A stretch of 64,000 nucleotides of DNA from Polydactylus sextarius (Eukaryota > Chordata > Actinopteri > Polynemidae). Position numbers and translations under genes: made by a program. Below are positions 1 to 12,923 of the stretch, one piece after another (the first letter of the stretch is position 1; each line of letters begins with the position of its first letter). The notes under the pieces were generated by a model. The model was not told the DNA's origin and ran no database searches. It worked only from the letters and a program-made list of their open reading frames with translations. The DNA is taken from the NCBI GenBank assembly GCA_016801845.1, contig CM028907.1:21888598-21952597 (forward strand). Reading direction: 5' to 3'.

Positions 1-1177
1 AACATCTGTGTGACTCCGTATGTTGATAAAAACACTATTCATCTTAAGGGCAGGTGGTATTTGTACTCACAGCGATTACAGAGTGTGACTTCTCATCTAT
101 CAATTGTGTTTGAGCTCGACTGACGACAACTTTCATTTTTATTTATTTATTTATTTTATTTGCAGTCTGAGCCCAGCTCACAGGACAGCGGTCAGGGACA
201 CACACATAATAACAGCTCTTATTTTGCATTCAGGCGAAAAGATTTTGGCTTTACAGATGTGTCTGTTTTTGTTTCAACAGGTTGTTGGGAAGATCCTCAG
301 TACTGCGCCCACAACTCACGACTCGCGTCATTAACTGTGCGTTTCTGCCTCCGTCCCACTCATTGTTCTCCGTTAAGCACAATTGAAAGCACAGAATTGA
401 AATTAGGTATCTCATTTATTCAGCTGAATTCATGAAAAGAAAGACAAACATTTTTAGAAAGAAAGAAAAATTTTGAGTGCCAGCCATGAACTTCGGTCTT
501 TAGATGCTGCACAGGCAGAGAGAGATGAGAGGAGGATAGAGGAGGAGGTGGGTAATAGAGGAGAAGTAAAGATGAGTTCACTCACGTCACATGTCACTTC
601 ATCTGCTTAACTGTTCATCACTTCAGGTCACTTTAATTTAATCTCATTTGCATGAACAGGATCATTTTTACTCAAATTTCCCTCTGATCTGAATCATTAA
701 TATGGAATTGTGTCTGTGAAACCAACAGACCTCATCACGGTGATAACAGAGATGTTACACATCATGTGACTGACCGATGAAATGACCCAGAGGAAAAAAA
801 ACAAAAAAAACAAACAACGTCTGATTATTTTGTGTCTTTTCTCTTTCACATCTTTTCCCTTTTTTTGCATCATCTCGGACTCTTTTGTTTGTTTGTATTT
901 ATGTCGTCTTCTCTTCTCTTTTCCAGTCTCAGTAACAAATAACTGAATAAAATATGCTGTTTTATAGCAAAAGATATTTACCCGAGAAATGTTTATCGTA
1001 GAAAACACTTGATGATAAACAGACACACACACACACACACGTGTACGCACACATGCTGACATTTATGGCCGGGGACTGATCGGAGAAACCAAACTATCCC
1101 CTCGCCGCTGTTAAAAAAGACCCAGGGGAGCAGTCTGCACTGACAGCTGTAACAAGGTGCTGTGCCTATATTTATGT

Positions 1178-1215
<38 letters not shown>

Positions 1216-2696
1216 GAGGATACCAAAGGATACAACCCTGTAAAGAGAATCTAATTAAAACTCTATACAGCCACAAGGGACGCGGCTCCCTCCCTTTCTC
1301 ATTTAACTATAGTGAACACTTGAGCTGAAGGACTGTTCGACTGCACAGTCGATCCTCAGGCCTCCGAGGAGAAACAAGAGACACACAGAGGAGGAAACAG
1401 GCAGAAAGTGACTCGCAGATTAAGACTCTGTCAGAGGCAGCTCTTCTCAGTGAAGACAATTTTATATACTAACATTCACTGATGCAAACCGACAGAAGAA
1501 GTTGGAAAGTTCAGGGCTCCAGGCATTTGATAACTAGATTTGGAGATAACAACAGTGCAGTGATGATATTAAAGCTTGGACTAAACTGTTTCCATTAACA
1601 GTCAGTGAACAATGCACGACTGGTAGAGTTAAATTATTAGGACTGGGTTTCTGAATCATATTGATGTGATACCACTTCAAAACATCCTCTGATGGATCTT
1701 TGAGTGTTTCCATTTCCAGTTTCTTCTGTTTAATCTCAGGTTGTTATTATCTCAAGTTTCCATCTTCAGTTCGGATCCAGTTTCCACCAGCAGCGTTTCA
1801 GCAGCAGCTTGTTGTGGTTTCAACCTGTTTCTTTTTAAAATGACAATGATTCTTTTACTACTTTTACCTTTTCATTTGCTGCTATTATTGTTTCCTTCTT
1901 TCTGGTGCTGTAACATTAAAATGATTTCATGTAACAAATATTAAAACAAACTTTTCATCGTCCATGCTTCTTCTGTTTTGACCAACTGTTTACTGATGTG
2001 ACAGAAATTAATATTTATGAAGACAATGTTCCTGATCAGTCAGTCACAGACACGTCACAAAGACAGATGTGTCATCCGTCAAATATAGACCGGGCAGAGT
2101 ATTCAACACTTAAAGTTTTCAACACATAGCGTATCGCCCCAATGCTGCTGCTGGAAATTGAACCGTTAACAAGAACGTAGGTGAATTGTCAGAGGAAACG
2201 AGGACTAACCACTCATGTAAACATTCATCTTTGTAACATTTGCAGCTTTAGTTTTGTGAGGTTTTCTTTCATATCCAAACAAAACTGGTGTTGAAAGTGA
2301 AATAGCTCTACATGTAGATACCTAGATATGGAAATAAACCAGGAAATCAGTATCAATACCTAACTCTATAAAACACTGTCAGAGCTGATGTGTTTTCGTC
2401 TGTGAACAACATGGACAGAAACCATACAGTGACAAGTTAAAAACCAGCTCAGGGTTTTGGATGAAAATGTGGATGTGAAATGAGGATGACGAGGTAACTG
2501 GATGAGAAAATTAAAGGTAACAACATGTGAGCAGCAACGTTTCTGACTCAAAAAGTCTAAGAAGGGTCAAATAAAATCAAATAATGAGCAAGTAGTAATT
2601 TCAGTTTCAATTTGGTCTGAAAATCCTCCAATCCACAATCAGTCCAAGTTCATTACTGGTTGGATTTAAACGAAGCACTGTTTGCACTGTTTGTAC
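1..2696 (-). other. sdk1 intron after Ig2 (partial)
   Basis: The sequence following the donor GTACAAAC of the Ig2 exon runs to the window edge without a recognisable Ig3 exon. It contains a family-A repeat copy (about 2215-2330) and CA/TG tracts near 1022-1040 and 1184-1211. Open frames here are short and unrecognised. Confidence 0.8.
2215..2330 (-). repeat. interspersed repeat family A, copy 1
   Basis: The minus strand carries TTGGATATGAAAG, CACAAAACTAAAGCTGCAAA and ACAAAGATGAATGTTTACAT. Related strings occur in the same order at 29.7, 39.0, 59.6 and 62.3 kb, which defines the family. Confidence 0.78.
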
Positions 2697-2830
2697 CTGA
2701 GACACTGAGGTACACGGCCGCGCTCGTCACCGCCTCTCCCGTCACCTCGTTCACCGCCTCCACATGGTAGCGCCCCGCGTCCGTCACCGCGGTTGCCAAG
2801 ATGACCAACTGATTGTCCAAAGTGATTGCT
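2697..2830 (-). CDS. sdk1: sidekick-1 exon: second half of Ig domain 2
   Basis: This 134-nt exon follows TTTGTGCCCTACAG and ends before GTACAAAC. Its first base completes the isoleucine codon AT|A, giving NRI-AITLDNQLVILAT across the junction, which fits sidekick-1 closely. It continues as AVTDAGRYHVEAVNEVTGEA and VTSAAVYLSVSG and ends in phase 1. DAGRYHV sits where Ig domains usually have DxGxYxC, so the F-strand Cys is replaced by Val, matching the missing B-strand Cys of the partner exon. The exon is far richer in C+G than its flanks, with 14 CpG dinucleotides in about 90 bases, and nearly repeats the string GAGGCGGTGA. The continuing exon (Ig3) is not visible in the remaining 2.7 kb. Confidence 0.94.
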
Positions 2831-3885
2831 CTGTAGGGCACAAAACAAAAACACACACACACACATTAGAAAACACAGCGACAACAAGATTCACGGGGAG
2901 GAAGGAAACGTTGGAGTTGAAATATCTTAAATGAATCTTCGCTCATGTCCCAGATTGATATGTGGCTCATTTCACATCTCTTCCATTCTTCTGGATATTG
3001 GTTCATTGTTTGTGTTTGTGTGTCCTCATTTCCCCACGTAGCCGCAGCAATCGATACAAGACAAACAGAAAGTCGACCTGAACACACACGATCTCAGACA
3101 GAGTATCTGACTGTCCTCACACGAACACAAACACACACACACACACACAAAATATCACTTACACACTCTGGAGACACTCTGCTTCCTGTGATGCTACTTC
3201 AGTGGATGGACATGTCCCTGTGCTTTAATCTGAGAGCAACGACTGAGACCTAATCAATACGATCAGAGGAGAGATTTAACATATTTAAGTGAGATGATTT
3301 TTTGCAAGATGTCGATACAATAGATGTGTTTAAACACGTTTTTTATTTGGAAAAGCAGTGCACTTTTGAGGCAAACATCTGCAACATCTGTGTGCAGCGC
3401 CGCTGAATTGTCAGTTTACATGGTGCCAGTTTGAGTCGGACAGACGTGTCTTCCACACCATTTTAGTTCGACCATAAAGCAGTGTGACGCTCATTTCCAC
3501 TGTGAATCAGTGGAAAGTAAAGGAAACGAGTGTCAGAATGAGATGAAACTAAAGGTAAATTCTTGATAATCAGATGATAGATAACCGCTGCCACCTCAGA
3601 CGCCAGCGTCGCTCTCTTTAAGTTCTCCCCCGCCCTTTTGGCTGCAGTTTTATAAATGGTGCAACCAAATGAAGCCAATGTAATCTACTACAGGAGGAGA
3701 GAAGAGAAGAGAAGCCACAAACACATTCTCTCTCACACACACACACGCAGACACACTAAATGGCTCAGGTCTAATTTTATTCAGGGTGATTTCCCTGGAG
3801 AACATCCACAACAACCAGAGCCTCAACCCCAACACTGACACTCTCCTGTGTGTGTATGTGTGTGTATGTTGCTTCGTGCGTTCAG

Positions 3886-3916
<31 letters not shown>

Positions 3917-4699
3917 CGAGCACATCTCCCCGCGTGAAATAGAGTTTCTCTCTTACTATTCCACAGCAGTAATAGATTGTGCATCCTCACCAAGGTCCAT
4001 AATGCAATTTACAGCTGTTAAGCTCATTAACTGCACTGACCAGCCTGTTTTTATCACATCTGTTACACGCAGCACATGTTGATTAATAGACAGCGAAGCC
4101 TTGTCTGCACTTGTCTACAAAGTGTGAGGGAGGAAGGAGGAGAGCGAGAGGGAGTTATGTTATTAAGATTCAAAGTCAAAGAAGCTCAGCAGGCGGGCGA
4201 CAGAAAGCACCAAGACCAATTAAGATCTCATATTAACATCTGAACATGTGTTGGGTTAAAAGTATTAATTCGAGTGGTGTTACACATCCCACTGATGTGT
4301 ACTGTTTACATAAGACATGTCTGCTGATGTCTGCATGTATGCTGCTCCACTAATGGGGAGGATTTCCTGTTAAACTTTCAGATCTTCAGAAGGAGTGAAA
4401 TGTGCCAATAAGAGGAGAGATGGAGATTCAGCTGGAAGTCCCTTCAAAGAAATAATAAAATGCCTCTGTTGGTTGTGAGTAGCTGGAGGGAGGTAGAACA
4501 GTCTCATCCTCACTTTAACAATAAAGACACACACACACACACACACTTTTCACTCTGACTGAACAGATTTAATATAACGTGAATTCAACATGCAACTTTT
4601 AGCTTCTCTTTTAGTTCTACATTTAATTAAACTGGACAAAATTATCCCGACTTTTAATTAAAGACAAACTCCACGACTCTGGATGCTTCTGTGTTCCTG

Positions 4700-4701
<2 letters not shown>

Positions 4702-4739
<38 letters not shown>
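4702..4739. repeat. (TG)n microsatellite
   Basis: An uninterrupted 38-bp TG run inside the 21.4-kb sdk1 intron. A pyrimidine-rich low-complexity stretch follows at about 4905-4975. Confidence 0.98.
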
Positions 4740-4741
<2 letters not shown>

Positions 4742-5072
4742 AGACAGTTTATCCGCGGGCAGAGGAGGGAAATTAAAATGCAGTAATCAGTTCGATCCTC
4801 TTCCCTTCTCCTTGTGCATTCCTAGCTGTTTCCCTCAAATCACAAAAAAAGCAGCTCAAATCCCATTTTCCACTTTCTCTCAGATTACAATCTGTGCATT
4901 TCTCTCTCCGTCACAGTCGCACCATCCATCCTCCTCTCTCTCTCCTCCCATCCCATCCCACCCCCACCCACCCACGGCGGCTCTGAACCAAGCACCAAGT
5001 CAGATTGGTTTTTCATTAAGTGTCTGACCCCGAGACTCGTTTAATAAACACTCACCGGTGTCAGCACAAGGC

Positions 5073-5073
<1 letters not shown>

Positions 5074-5106
<33 letters not shown>
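5074..5106. repeat. (CA)n microsatellite
   Basis: A 33-bp uninterrupted CA run. Confidence 0.98.
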
Positions 5107-5108
<2 letters not shown>

Positions 5109-5884
5109 CGCATGCCAAGAGCTAATTAGCACACACATGTTGCAGGGCAGAGGAGGAGTGTTTCTTCTTATATTTAAGTCTGTGCATGTGTGTGTCTCCT
5201 GGCCTGGGCCTCGTCTGCTCCGTCTCTCTGTGATAGGCAGCGTGCCACCATCTTAAAGCTCCTGACACGTCGATGCTCGAGGCGGACAAGTGTGGCAGCC
5301 AGACAGACGGACAGACGGATGGACGGTTGCTCCACTGGAAACCAAAACAGGGACGACGCGGGCCAGCCAACTACACACACACACAGTGTTCACATAAATA
5401 CACAGTCGGAGCTTTCACTGCTCTACGCAGACATTTACAGCGGATGTTTGAGATGTTTGCTTTGCTGCTGGAGTTTCTCTTCACATGAATTGATCCAGTG
5501 TTGGACTGATTGATCGTTAACGTACGCAGGTTCGTACTGTTTGTGTGTGTGCAGCCCTGAAAATAAAATAAAAGAAAAAAAAATCCTGCTTAAAGAGAGG
5601 ATTTATTTATTACAAACTTTACACAGGGCTGAGGTATTCAGATTTTTTAAGCATTCCTGCTCTCAAAATTGCCTGTCAGCTTGAGTTGTGGCGCGCTGTT
5701 CTCCATCCCAGAGTAATTGGTAACTATAAAACTGGCCTGCATTGTTTTGAATGAGGAGAGGATGGAAACGCTTCTGCACAATATTCATCAATATACAGCT
5801 CGCTACGATGCTCTGACGCCTTTTTTTGTTTTTTTTTTTGGGTTATGTTTTTCTTCATCTGCATGACTGCAAACAAAACCTGAC

Positions 5885-5887
<3 letters not shown>

Positions 5888-5919
<32 letters not shown>
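5888..5919. repeat. (CA)n microsatellite
   Basis: A 32-bp uninterrupted CA run. Confidence 0.98.
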
Positions 5920-5920
<1 letters not shown>

Positions 5921-6284
5921 GTGCTGCAGCTAATGACTGTAGGAATAAACACCAAACATCCTTATTAGTAATTTTAAGTTTTAATTTAAACGATTTGGAG
6001 AAATTCAATGTAGTTTATTACAAAAAATAAATAAATAAAAATTAAACTACTACAAGAGGATAAAACCAACAAAAGCAGCAGACAAGCCACTGTTGTGATG
6101 CTTTGGGGTAAATTGGACACAAAAAGCTGCAAGTCTTAAATTATATAAGGAAGCACAGACTTCTGTAACATAAAGGAAGAGAAACGATCCCGGCAGCAAA
6201 TGGAGAGAAGGAAAACAACAAAAACAAGTGAGGTGAAGTTTTCAGACAACATTATGTGTAGTTTTGGAAAAAGTGACAGATCTG

Positions 6285-6308
6285 TTTTTTTTTTTTTTTT
6301 TTTTTTTT
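6285..6308. repeat. poly(T) tract
   Basis: A run of 24 T residues. No target-site duplication or element body was recognised beside it, so it is not assigned to a retroposon. Confidence 0.95.
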
Positions 6309-6635
6309 GTAACTGGATTAAAGAGAGAAAAGACAGAGAACTGGAGTGCCGCCATTAGCACTCGACGTCCTTCTGCCAGTGAGTTAAACAGTGACTGCGT
6401 TTGTGATTCTCCATGCATAGTTTAAATGAAGTCATTGTTAACACAGTCTGTGGCTGAAGATTTGTTTTACACTATATTTGCGGAATATTCTTTAATCCTC
6501 TTAGTCAATACGCAACTGCCTGGAAAAAAAATTATAAAGTTTGTGGCTGCTGAAACAAAACGTGACTAAACGCGACTAAACGAAAACTAAACAACGAAGA
6601 CCATGAAACTTGAGAGACATGAAACGATGACAAAA

Positions 6636-6695
6636 TGAATAATAATAATAATATATATGAATAATAATAATAATAATTAATAATAACTAAATAAT
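6636..6695. repeat. (AAT)n-rich microsatellite
   Basis: Imperfect AAT trinucleotide array interrupted by a short ATATAT run and TTAATAATAACT. Confidence 0.93.
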
Positions 6696-7079
6696 AGAGT
6701 GTTACTGTATCGGACAGTGTCCCACACGTGTTCTGCAGAACTTTATTCAAGAGAAAAACTCCTCAAAGTCCAAAAACACAAATCGTCTGCTTTTTCCTTG
6801 CACATGGTAATCAACAAAAAGCAGAAAACAAAACACGGACAAAACAACTCTACATCCCCATAATAAGCCAGTTGGAGTTGAACCAAATGAGAGGAAATGA
6901 TGGAAACAGGCTGCTGACGCATTAGAAATGTGCATCAACTGGTTGGAAAATATCTCAGTTTAAGTTGAGGCGACAACATTTTGGACGACAATAAAACGAA
7001 AACAGGGAAACATTTGCATTTATTAGAGGAAGATGAACTGAGCTGAATGTACACACAGACCTGACCACAACCTTACAAC

Positions 7080-7225
7080 CTTAAATCACGTCTTCACCTT
7101 AAATTTTCCTTTTTTTACTTTATGGGGACCTGCTTTTTGTCCCCATAAGGGAGACAGGTCCCCTTAATGTGAGTGTGTAAACAGATTTAAGTCCCCACAA
7201 CGTAAGGAATGCCTAGACCACACAC
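7080..7225 (-). repeat. interspersed repeat family F, copy 1
   Basis: It contains an inverted repeat TTATGGGGAC/GTCCCCATAA (7120-7129 and 7139-7148) and the string AAGTCCCCACAACGTAAGG, ending beside a CA tract. The same elements appear in opposite orientation at 27575-27890. This is a familiar teleost repeat associated with CA/TG microsatellites; its class is unknown to me. Confidence 0.75.
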
Positions 7226-7227
7226 AC

Positions 7228-7447
7228 ACATGCGTGACCACTGAAACAATTCAATTATTGATTAATCATTTCAGTCAAACCTTGTCTGGTTCCACATTTT
7301 CTCTCTTTAATCTCATTTTCTTTTCTTTATTTGGGACGAAACGAGACATTTAAAAGTGTCACAAGTTGCACTTTTGCAGACAATCAATGACTTGATGAAA
7401 ACGGTAAATTACTTGATAATGAAAGTAATCATTAGTTGCAGTCCTAG
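7228..7447 (-). repeat. interspersed repeat family E (hAT-like, GCTGCAAC type), copy 1
   Basis: The minus strand begins TAGGACTGCAACTAATGATT and continues CATTATCAAGTAA, then TCAAGTCATTGATTG and CAAATAAAGAAAAG. It ends with AATCAATAATTGAATTG. This is the familiar fish repeat that begins with a (A)GGGCTGCAAC motif and carries AATCAAT-type subterminal blocks, often considered a non-autonomous hAT element. Assignment rests on memory of the family. Confidence 0.65.
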
Positions 7448-10400
7448 ATTACTGAACTTGTCTCTCCTAAAGTGTGCTCATAAATAAGCTGCTATAGAAG
7501 CCAACACTGGAGGGGGAGTTGGTTTTTCTAGCAGATGTTCCAAGCCGCAGGGATTCTTTCTGATTCAGCGACAAAAGTAAAAAACGGTCAGTCAGTGATA
7601 ATATTTTGCTCTTGGTTTTCGGTTGATGTCCTGGTTCATCCCATAGGTGCTGGATGAGACTGAGGGCAGAGCAGAAAAGCTCTGTGATGTTGAACCAGGA
7701 TTGGAAACATCATGATATTTCTGATAAAAACGGCTCAGTGTTTTATTACAGTAAAGCTGCTCTGCCTCGTCTGACGTGGACAGTATCTCTGCTGAATGAT
7801 TACACAGGTTCACACAGAAACAACTTGGTATTTAAGGAGGCAGCCGACTGTTTAGACCCAAGTCTGCCTGATTCAGTTCAGCAGGCGATTGATTGATCGT
7901 ATCATACTTTGGCTTTGTGGTAATTAATCAGAGCAGCGTGTGGCAAAATTTGTGAAAACATAAAACCTTCTGAGCTTTGACAAGACGGGAAATTAGTCGC
8001 AAACAACTCAGTGTGTGACAGTCGCAGACAGGTGGAGGTGGAAGGAGAAACGGCTGCAGTGAAGAGATTTTGCTAAACAGACGCTGGTGTTAAATCATGA
8101 CTGTGGGTCCTTCGAGTTCAACATAAAGAAGCATCTGCTAGCCGTAGCGTCTGAAAGCCGTAGCACACTGGCTCCGGGTGCATCATTACCATCTTGCACC
8201 GCGCTGAACGTCTGATTATCACAAGCAGTGAATTCAGTGATTTTCCTGTCCAGCTCTTTCATCTTTGAGTCGTTGCTACTTTATTTATTAGCTTTGTCAA
8301 AAGTATCTGGTAGAAGCTCCTGACTGCTGGTGTTCACCGGAAATTTCTCAAATTTGTTGTTATCACGTTCGTGTAGTTCAGACAAGAAATAAGAAGGTGA
8401 CATCTTATTTTTTTAGGAGTGACCCGTGTTTCCCTGAGAGAAAAAGTTGTGTTTCTCTGCCAAGACAGAGGGAAAAAACACAAACACTTCTGTCCACACA
8501 CAGAAAACCATCTACAGTCTTCGTTATTCGTGATGAGTCCTAATGATTTTCAGCCTCATGTGACTGCACATGTTACTAATGGTGGATGTTACAACAGTAA
8601 TAAATGTGTTTGTGTGTTTTCGACTTCTCCTGGGAGTTGTAATTAATGCGGAGCCTAAATGTGAGGATTGCTTTGTCAATCACCGTTACAGTTTTTTCAA
8701 GTGGTCAAACGAACACACAGACTTTTTCTTCAGTCGTCCGTTATGTGTCCTTGTGCTCACACAGCATCTGTCCCGCGGTCTGAGGTAACCACTGAGTAAG
8801 TCTGCACATGTGAGAACGAACGAGCTGCAGCACACTCGGGTTTGTTTAAGGTCCCTCGGCGTGGCCTGGGGGACGGGCACAGAGAAGTGGAAAGGTAACG
8901 ACACAGGAAAGCGAAGCAGGGGCCAAGGGTGAGATGGAGGCAGGAAGAAGGGAGATGGCTGGAGGGACGGGGTGAGATGCTGAGTAAACAGACGGGGGAG
9001 ACGTTTCTCTCCGCTCACTGTTTGTTCAGCTCCACCAACTCCATGACTCACTTCCTCTCTGCCGCTTCTCTCTGTCATCCGTGGACGTATACGGGTGTTT
9101 ATTCAGGAAATAATTTCCCGCTTGTGCTACAAACATCTGTCATAAAAAGGTTGTACATTAAAGACGACGTTCTTCTAACAAGGAGGCTGGATGGATGACG
9201 ACTCTTGTGTGTGTGCGAGCAGCTGACTGACTGTTGTAGTCCCATTAGGTGGATGGATCTCTAGACAAATGGCTATTATCCTAATTAGCACTAATTATGT
9301 CTGCTTCCAATTAACCACACAACTGGCAGCGACTTCTCTCGCTGTCTTTGCGCCTCTCACTTGCTCTTTGTCTCAGACGGAGAAACACAAGCTCTTTTCT
9401 CAGGGAGACACTGATCACTCCTGGAAAATAAGACGTCATCTTCTAATTCTGGTTCAGATGACTGGGATTTACATGTTACAGACAGGAAACGGGAGTGAAG
9501 AGGTGTTAATAGCTGGTGGTCACATGGTTTCACTTTTCAATTCATACAAGCACAATTTCAACTGAAGCGCTGAAGAAAGTAAACATTTTTATTATCAATC
9601 ATTTTATTTTCTTTAAAGAAACTGGTCAGTTTTATGATGAAGGTGCTGGTGGTTCCTCTCAACACTACTTCATATATCTCTGAAGTTTGCTGGGAAATGT
9701 AATTACAGAAATCCTGGTTGAAGCTTCGCAGGTGTTTTTTTCTCTTTTCCATTAAAGTTGGAGAATTGGACGTTTACGTGTAAACAAACATCAATTACAT
9801 TCAATTAAACCAATCAGCGTCAAATAAATCACTGTATCTCTGAGATTTAAATTACTACAATGGAACCGGCAGAGAAAAAATAATGTAGGAGGCAGCTACA
9901 GAAAGTTGTAGTTGTTTCATTACAGACACATCGTAAATTATTGTGCTGGAACTTTAAATCCACTTGACACATCATATGTTGTTTATCACACATGTTCGAG
10001 TGTGTAAATTGCCACGCGTATAATTTATGGCTTCATGGTAACATAGTGGTGTTTAAATACAGACAAATTGCTCCCTGTGGCTTTAAAGGTCAGAAGCAGT
10101 GGTATGAAGTAAACAAGCACAATGTGTCTGTTTTATTCTCAGCTGCGACAAAGCCACACAGTTACAGCATCTCCTGTAAAGCAACGCTTTTGAACTGATA
10201 CACTTGTCACCATGGCGATGGGAAATCAATACAATCCTAAAAAATGATTCTGCCTACAGGAGAAAACATTTTAATCTACATTATTCTGCAACACGCACGC
10301 ACGCGCACACACACACACACACACTGGCTTGTATAGATCTAATGTACACAAAGCCCACAGCTGCATTGTCAGTGAAGGCATCACTCACACTGACTCACAC

Positions 10401-12923
10401 TACAACAACAAACCGACGCTGTTGTGTCCATTTAACTGAGAATAGAAAAATAAATAAAATGGTGGCTGCACTTGAGCCAGTACAGGACACCAGATATGTG
10501 TTTATATTTTTGGTGAGAATTCAAGAAGTCGTCTAAATGAAAGATTTACATCGACTGAAAAAGACAAAACGAGAAAAATACATGACATGTTTTTCTTTTT
10601 TTTAACCTTTTCAGAAGTTGGGAGCGAAGAAGTCGACCCAACTAAAGCAACAAAACTTGTTCTTCGTGCCTGAGTTTTGTAATTGCAGGCACAAAAAAAA
10701 AAAAAGAGAGAAAACCTGCGATTCATGCTAAAAAGGCAGCAGCTCCGGTGCAGCGAGCCACCTGCTCGGCATTAAAACTACCTCAGCTGCTGGTCCACCC
10801 ACTTTGACAAAAAAAAAAGACAGAAAATTACCCACAAGCCTCGGGCGAACGGCGAAATGTGATGGTGAATGCTGCCTCTGCAGCAGGAGACAGCACATCA
10901 ACGTACGGCTACGTATTTATGTGCATATCTGCATGATAATGTATTTGTCTGGTGACAAAAGGTGACAATCACCTAACTAAAGACGGTGGGAGTGTAAAGT
11001 GGTCCACATGTTTAACACCATAAACACTTTTATTTCTTGACATGAACCTCCGAGTCATAAACTACACGATACAATCTCCCACGAGAAAACAAGAACAGAG
11101 ATGTCAGACACAAAGTTTAATCTCCCGAGAAGACGACATGTTAAAGTGTGTGAGAGTAAAGAAACGTGTTGACGACGGTAAACGCAAACTGATAAACACC
11201 CTGATCATCTCCTGAGGAAACTGCGTTTATATTTACAAGCTATTGTTGTTTTTATTTAAAATTTGTTTGTTCATTAGTTTCGTAGTTTCATCAGCTGCCA
11301 GACCTTAACATAGAGTCAAACTGATCCTTCATCAGTCTCTGCTCCCGCCGTCTCTCTGTTTGGTCCATTGGTTAAGAACTCATCCCAATGACAGGTGTGT
11401 GTGTGTGTGAGTGAGTGTGTGTACAGTCTGGTCAGTGATGGATGTTTGCGTGGCAGGTAATTAAAAGTGTGATTAGTGGATAATTAAAAGAGGTCTCTGT
11501 CTTTAGAATATTTAACGACTCTAGACGGAGGACACGCTCACACACGCTGCACACACACACATGCGCACACTCACACACACATACACATACACACACAAGG
11601 TGGGAGTGTGTTGGTTCAGCCTGTAATGGGGGAATAATGATTCCTGAGATGATCTAGGATCGGAGGAAGACAAGATGAAGAGAAGGTGGAGAAAGAAGGA
11701 AAAAAGGGCAAATCAGATACAGACGAAAAACACTGCACCTCTCAGAGATACACATCCACAAAATGAATCATCATCGGCTCAAGCTGCACAAGCTGGACAC
11801 ACACACACACACACACACACACACTTCTCCCTCCTGTCGTTGACTGATCGGTTCAGACAGAGACAGCTGCTTCTCGACGAGCAGAGAATGCCTGAACATG
11901 GATCATGTGGGCGGACGAACACATGGAAACATACGAATACATAAAAAGGTTAAAGAGTGAAGAAGTTGCATGTGTAAAGGGTTTAAGGTTTAATTTACAC
12001 CAAACATTACACTCCATGTTTACCTGCAGGGTTTTGTATTTAGGCTGCAGTGACAACACTTAGCTACAGGCTAATTTTAACGTGCTAACAGGCTGAGTTT
12101 TGCATTCTATGTCCCCTTTAAAGGGAAAAATATAGCAAAACTATATTTTCCTTGGTGTTGCTGAATAAAGACAGTCTGTTGTGTCAAACAGATGATACCA
12201 GAACCTCAAACCCCGTCTCCGCCTCCTTTACATGTCAGTAGAGCCGCAGTATACCTGTTTGTTCTGGGAAATGTTCAGTTATGACATCATAGTTTGTGAC
12301 CTCACTTTAGATCCACCTACAAAATATGAAGCCCAGCTCACTTACAAAAGGACAGTGAAATATTATCAATTGTGTGCAAAGTAACGTTAATATACCCTTC
12401 AGATGTGTGGATTCTGTGGCCTAAGGCTCCAGCTTGAGGGTAAAGTGATGTGGGACACCTGTAATATGTTATTACAGCTAACGTTACATGTTTTCATATT
12501 GTTATGTTCATGTTTAGTTGTGTGTTTTCCGCCGACATGTGGAAGCACCTCGGTAGCGACGGGTATTTAGACAGAGAGAGATAAGAGACAGGGACGGCTG
12601 AGTTACCTCATAATTACTTTTCAGCTTTGTTTTCCTTTTATTACGGTGTCCACCACAACCGACAGCGCTGAAATAAAGTCCTGGAGTTCAGTAGTGTGCG
12701 TCAGCTCGTTTGTGTCACCAAACAGATGCTTTGCTGCGACTCCAACACATTCATTTCCATGACTGGCTGCTCCTCAATATCTGACTCCTCTGACTCAAAG
12801 AGGCTGAAGTTAACTCTGAAAGCTGTTGTTGGACACTGTAGTAGCAGACCCTCCTTGACGTCACTGGAAACCAACCAATCAAAGCACAGCTTATTTAAAT
12901 ATTCATGATCTTCCTGAGTGTGA

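Noticed and set aside
1..2650. Search for the Ig3 exon of sdk1
   Set aside because: No minus-strand frame with an Ig3-like motif and matching phase-1 acceptor was found. The exon is presumably beyond the window.
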